Origin: Microbacterium sp. K24
GTDB lineage: Bacteria > Actinomycetota > Actinomycetes > Actinomycetales > Microbacteriaceae
Reading direction: 5' to 3'
Assembly (NCBI RefSeq): GCF_004794465.1
Contig: NZ_SSDJ01000086.1
Span: 53,958 to 117,957, forward strand
DNA length: 64,000 nucleotides
The notes under the pieces are model-generated. The model did no database searches, was not told where the DNA came from, and saw only the letters and a list, made by a program, of their open reading frames with translations. Both the position numbers and the translations under genes were made by a program. Positions 61,094 to 64,000 of this stretch are shown here, piece by piece (within the stretch, counting starts at the first letter, position 1; every line of letters starts with the position of its first letter).

Positions 61094-62031
61094 GCGACGC
61101 GCACCTTCGGGTTGATCCAGCCGAGCACCAGGTCGAGCAGGAGGTTGATCAGGACGACGAAGACGACGGAGATGACCGTGATGCCGAGGAGCATCGGGAT
61201 GTCGCCGTTCTGCGAGGACTGGTTGGTGAGCTGGCCGAGCCCCGGGAGGCTGAAGATCTGCTCCACCACGATGGCTCCGGAGAGCAGGCCGACGAACATC
61301 AGGGCGATCACGGTGAGCGCGGCGGGAGAGGCGTTGCGCAGGATGTGCAGGTTCACCCGGGCCGGGGAGAGTCCGCGGCTGCGCAGTGTGCGCACCCAGT
61401 CCTGTCGACTCTGCGCGATCACCGCGTTGCGCAGCTGCTCGGCGACGGCGACGATGCCGCCCAGGGCGAGCGAGATCGCGGGGAGGGTGATCGATCGCAG
61501 CCAGCCGTCGACGGATTGCGTCGGGGTGACGTAGCCGACGGCAGGGAACCACTTCAGCTGCACGGCGAGCCACATGACGAGCACGAGGCTCACCCAGAAT
61601 CCGGGGAGGGCGAAGAGCACGACGGAGATGCCCTTGATGATCCGATCGAACCAGGTGCCCGGGCGGAGGCCGGTGATCATGCCGAACGCGACGCCGACGA
61701 CGGCGGTGATGAGCGTCGCGAGGGTGACCACCGACAGGGTGACCGGCACCTTGATGGCGAGCTGCGCCGAGACCGGCTGGAAGTTGCGCCACGAGACGCC
61801 GAAGTCGAGGAGCACGACGTGCGAGAGCCATTCCCAGAACTGCACGAGGAGGGGGCGGCCGAGGCCGATCTTCTCGGCCAGGGCGGCCTGCTGGGCAGGA
61901 CTCGCCGTCGTGCCGAGCAGCGACGCCGTCGGGTCGCTGATCGCGAGATGGGCGAGGAAGAACGTGCCCGTCGAGACCGCGACGAGCAGGAGGATGCCGG
62001 AGAGCACTCGCTTCGCCGTGAACAGAAGCAT
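61090..62031 (-). CDS. Peptide/nickel-type ABC permease (DppB-like)
   Basis: 313 residues. Typical start LLFTAKRVLSGILLLVAVSTGTFFLAHL, lower-conserved loop with LGLGRPLLVQFWEWL and DFGVSWRNFQPVSAQLAIKVPVTLSV, EAA-type loop QDWVRTLRSRGLSPARVNLHILRNA, and the final PLLLG-like IPMLLGITVISVVFVVLINLLLDL. First permease of the importer. 99 bp of spacer with a hairpin separates it from the binding-protein gene. Confidence 0.93.
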   Translation of the reverse strand: MLLFTAKRVLSGILLLVAVSTGTFFLAHLAISDPTASLLGTTASPAQQAALAEKIGLGRPLLVQFWEWLSHVVLLDFGVSWRNFQPVSAQLAIKVPVTLSVVTLATLITAVVGVAFGMITGLRPGTWFDRIIKGISVVLFALPGFWVSLVLVMWLAVQLKWFPAVGYVTPTQSVDGWLRSITLPAISLALGGIVAVAEQLRNAVIAQSRQDWVRTLRSRGLSPARVNLHILRNASPAALTVIALMFVGLLSGAIVVEQIFSLPGLGQLTNQSSQNGDIPMLLGITVISVVFVVLINLLLDLVLGWINPKVRVA

Positions 62032-62091
62032 GGAAACCTCTCGGAGGTCGGAGGGGCGGAAGGTCGGAGGGGGAATGCCGAGGGGAAGGAT

Positions 62092-62125
62092 GCCGGGGCG
62101 GCCGGTGTGTCGCGACCGCCCCGGC
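62092..62125 (-). terminator. Hairpin after the binding-protein gene
   Basis: GCCGGGGCGG (62092-62101) pairs with CCGCCCCGGC (62116-62125), loop 14 nt, just past the stop at 62131 on the minus strand and inside the operon. It may limit read-through into the permease genes. The 50 bp left of it hold tandem GGTCGGAGG-like words. Confidence 0.65.
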
Positions 62126-62130
62126 GGGGC

Positions 62131-63660
62131 TCAGCCCTTGGTGATGTACCGCAGCGTAGGGAACATCATCCCGACCACCGGCTGCAGCTGGATGCCGGGG
62201 GCGCTGTAGTAGGTGTTGTTCGCCTGGTACCAGACGGACCACCACGCCTGGTCGACGAGAGCCTTGTTGAGCTCCTTCACCGCGTCGGTCTGCGCGTCGC
62301 CGCGCTCGGTCTGCACCTTCTCGACGAGCGGGGCGATGACCTCGTTCTTCGCGTAGTCGGGCTCGGGGTTGAACCACTGCACGCTCGTGACCTGTCGTGC
62401 CACCGTGGCCACGTCGTTGCCGTCCATCGCGAGGAACGAGATGAACATGGGGTAGTTCGGCGCGTTCAGCTGATAGTCCGGCATCTGCATGTTGTCCCAG
62501 GTGACGGTGACGCCCAGTTCGTTGAGCGCCTGCTCGGCGGAGGGCTTCCACATCTCGAAGATCGGCGACATCGGCATGGAGATGGCGAAGCCGTCGGGGT
62601 AGCCGGCATCCGCCAGCAGCTCCTTCGCCTTGTCCATGTTGTACGCGTAGGCGTCGTTCAGGGACGGGTCGTTGACGCTTCCTCCATCGGGGAAGACCTG
62701 GTTGCTCGCGACGCCCGCCCCGTTGCCGACGGCGGCGAGGACGGCGGCACCGTCGAAGGCGTAGTTCAGGGCCTGGCGGACTTCGAGCTTGCCGAGGGGC
62801 TCGCTCTTGGCGCCGGTGTGGTCGGTGATGACGAGTCCGGCCCAGCCGGACACGCGTTCGGCGATGTTCCAGCCCTGCTGCTCCGCCTGCTCTCGGTTGG
62901 CGACGTCGCCGTACTGCACGTTGATCTGACCGCTGAGCATCGCGTTGTGGCGGGCCGTGGCGTCGGTGATCGGGAAGATCGCGAGTTCGCCGAACGGATA
63001 GGTCGAGGCGTCCCAGTGCTCGGCGACCTTGGTGAAGTGGTACTCCGCGCCGGCGACGCTCGTGGTGCTGTCGAGCACGTACGGACCGGAGCCGATGGGG
63101 TCCTTTCCGAGGGTTCCCGACTCGATCGCCGTCGGAGAGGCGATGTAGCTGCGTCCGAGACCCATGAAGTAGAGGATCGTGTCGTCGCGCTGCGTCAGGT
63201 TGATGCGGATCGTGTCGTCGTCGACCTTCTCGAACGAGTCGACGTTGACGTAGGCCTCGCCGGAGCGTGCACCGGCCTTGAGGTATTCGAGGCTGGTGAT
63301 CACGGCATCGGCGTCGACCGGTGCGCCGTCGCTGAACACGGCGTCCGTGCGGATGTCGAGATCGATGCTGAGGTCGTCGTCAGCGACGGTCCACTCGGTG
63401 GCGAGGGACGGGATCGGCTCGCCGTCTTCGTCGAGGGCGATCAGAGCGTCGTACACCGCCGACAGGTAGGGGCCGTCGAAGCCGATGTCGGCCAGCGAGG
63501 GGTCCCACGACGTGATGTCGAGGAAGTTGCCGATGTTGAGCGCGTCGGGTCCTTCGGCGCCGCTGCCGTCGGACGGATTGGCGGTCGTGCCGCCGCTGCA
63601 GCTGGTGAGCGCGAGTGTCGCGGCCACCACTGCGGCAAGCGCGAGGGGCATTCGTTTCAT
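62131..63660 (-). CDS. Peptide/nickel-type ABC substrate-binding lipoprotein (family 5)
   Basis: 509 residues. Signal with lipobox ALAAVVAATLALTSC and Cys at about 21, then a Gly/Thr/Ser linker. SBP_bac_5 features: NIGNFLDITSWDPSLADIGFDGPYLSAVYDALI (opening), LATEWTVADDDLSIDLDIRTDAVFSDGAPVDADAVITSLEYLK and GSGPYVLDSTT. The family binds peptides, but also nickel, opines, sugars and other small molecules, so the ligand is not clear. GAAGGAACC lies before ATG 63660. First gene of the importer operon. Confidence 0.95.
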   Translation of the reverse strand: MKRMPLALAAVVAATLALTSCSGGTTANPSDGSGAEGPDALNIGNFLDITSWDPSLADIGFDGPYLSAVYDALIALDEDGEPIPSLATEWTVADDDLSIDLDIRTDAVFSDGAPVDADAVITSLEYLKAGARSGEAYVNVDSFEKVDDDTIRINLTQRDDTILYFMGLGRSYIASPTAIESGTLGKDPIGSGPYVLDSTTSVAGAEYHFTKVAEHWDASTYPFGELAIFPITDATARHNAMLSGQINVQYGDVANREQAEQQGWNIAERVSGWAGLVITDHTGAKSEPLGKLEVRQALNYAFDGAAVLAAVGNGAGVASNQVFPDGGSVNDPSLNDAYAYNMDKAKELLADAGYPDGFAISMPMSPIFEMWKPSAEQALNELGVTVTWDNMQMPDYQLNAPNYPMFISFLAMDGNDVATVARQVTSVQWFNPEPDYAKNEVIAPLVEKVQTERGDAQTDAVKELNKALVDQAWWSVWYQANNTYYSAPGIQLQPVVGMMFPTLRYITKG

Positions 63661-63905
63661 GGTTCCTTCTCTCGTGTGCAGGGATGGTGAAGGAGTTCGA
63701 AGAGCCGCTGTCCGCAGTCGGACCCGACGTCACTTCGATGTGTCGTGCTGGTTAGTCTACAGCTGTGGAAAAAGAGCGCAAGGGCGTTTCTGCAGCCGTC
63801 TTCGTGACGCCATGCCTCCGGGTGCACACGGCTTGTCCGTGCGTGCAGATCTCCGCGTTCGGAGCCCGACGCGATACTGAAGCGACGATCCCTGAGCGGC
63901 AATAC
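63661..63905. other. Spacer upstream of the importer operon
   Basis: 245 bp without a credible gene. It holds a locally AT-richer part near 63750-63790 (TTAGTCTACAGCTGTGG, GAAAAAGAG), a possible promoter of the importer operon on the minus strand (TAGACT/TAACCA words). No strong hairpin. Confidence 0.4.
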
Positions 63906-64000
63906 CTAAGCCGCGATGTCGAATCGGTGTCGGCCGCCGGTGCGGGGTGTGCGGGAGGGGTCGACGTAGGCGGGTGGGAGGAACCAGACCCGTGCGGTGA
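63906..64000 (-). CDS. C-terminal end of an HNH endonuclease/DUF222-type protein (partial)
   Basis: The last 30 codons of a gene enter from the right edge and stop at TAG 63906. The peptide ARVWFLPPAYVDPSRTPR then GGRHRFDIAA is the usual tail of the actinobacterial DUF222 plus HNH (13E12-repeat) family, where xVWFLPPxxVDPxRxPRxGGRxRF is common. These proteins occur in many copies per genome; role unclear. Identification rests on a short tail and on memory of the family. Confidence 0.6.
   Translation of the reverse strand, partial: TARVWFLPPAYVDPSRTPRTGGRHRFDIAA

Overview
The window reads as chromosomal DNA of a high-GC Gram-positive actinobacterium, most likely Microbacterium or a close relative in the Microbacteriaceae. 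The reasons are very GC-rich codon use, many GTG starts, the frequent intragenic word GGATGCCG, heavy ATGA stop/start overlaps inside operons, and neighbourhoods such as eno-ftsB-DUF501, hisS-mazG-nhaA and ribD-ribE-ribBA-ribH that are usual in this group (genus call is inference). Coding density is high. I see no prophage, insertion sequence, integrase, rRNA or CRISPR array, and one tRNA gene.

Layout. 1-4 kb: a lactone oxidase and a PLP enzyme on the minus strand, divergent from a MarR regulator plus glutathione peroxidase, then a short-arm tRNA with anticodon UAA. 3.4-11.3 kb: DedA, an unknown membrane-associated protein, type II NADH dehydrogenase with a basic tail, a membrane-anchored subtilisin, DUF501, an FtsB-like protein, enolase and a methyltransferase. 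11.4-14.3 kb: a compact GntR/DUF1648/CPBP-protease operon facing a DUF4442 gene across a low-GC palindrome. 14.4-21 kb: permease, AraC regulator, VOC protein, SGNH hydrolase, hisS, mazG, nhaA. 21-26 kb: PEP carboxylase and glutamate dehydrogenase. 26-30 kb: mfd. 30-35.4 kb: GNAT, Fpg-like glycosylase, then an FMN riboswitch driving the complete riboflavin operon. 36-42.3 kb: a LacI-controlled sugar ABC transporter with a GH35 beta-galactosidase. 42-48 kb: small enzymes, an MHS-type transporter, a stretch of gene remnants, a small HTH protein and an ABC exporter. 48-54.5 kb: GTP-type PEP carboxykinase divergent from a RamB/ScfR-like regulator, an AlkZ-like protein and a long-form GAPDH. 54.6-63.7 kb: an amidohydrolase, then a co-directional run of a peptide-type ABC importer (with a fused permease-ATPase), TetR, alpha/beta hydrolase and methyltransferase. 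The right edge cuts the end of a gene resembling the DUF222/HNH family.

How parts fit. Ppc, PckG, enolase, GAPDH and GdhA sit on the PEP/oxaloacetate and nitrogen-assimilation nodes, and the RamB-like regulator next to pckG suggests control by carbon source. The rib operon supplies flavins that NDH-2 and the lactone oxidase need. The LacI locus is a self-contained galactoside import and hydrolysis module. The most system-like uncharacterised sets are the GntR/DUF1648/CPBP operon with its divergent neighbour, and the ABC importer linked to a TetR-hydrolase-methyltransferase cassette. Neither can be claimed as a proven new system from sequence alone. Several intergenic regions hold unusually long perfect or nested hairpins and one short repeat family that deserve a genome-wide look.
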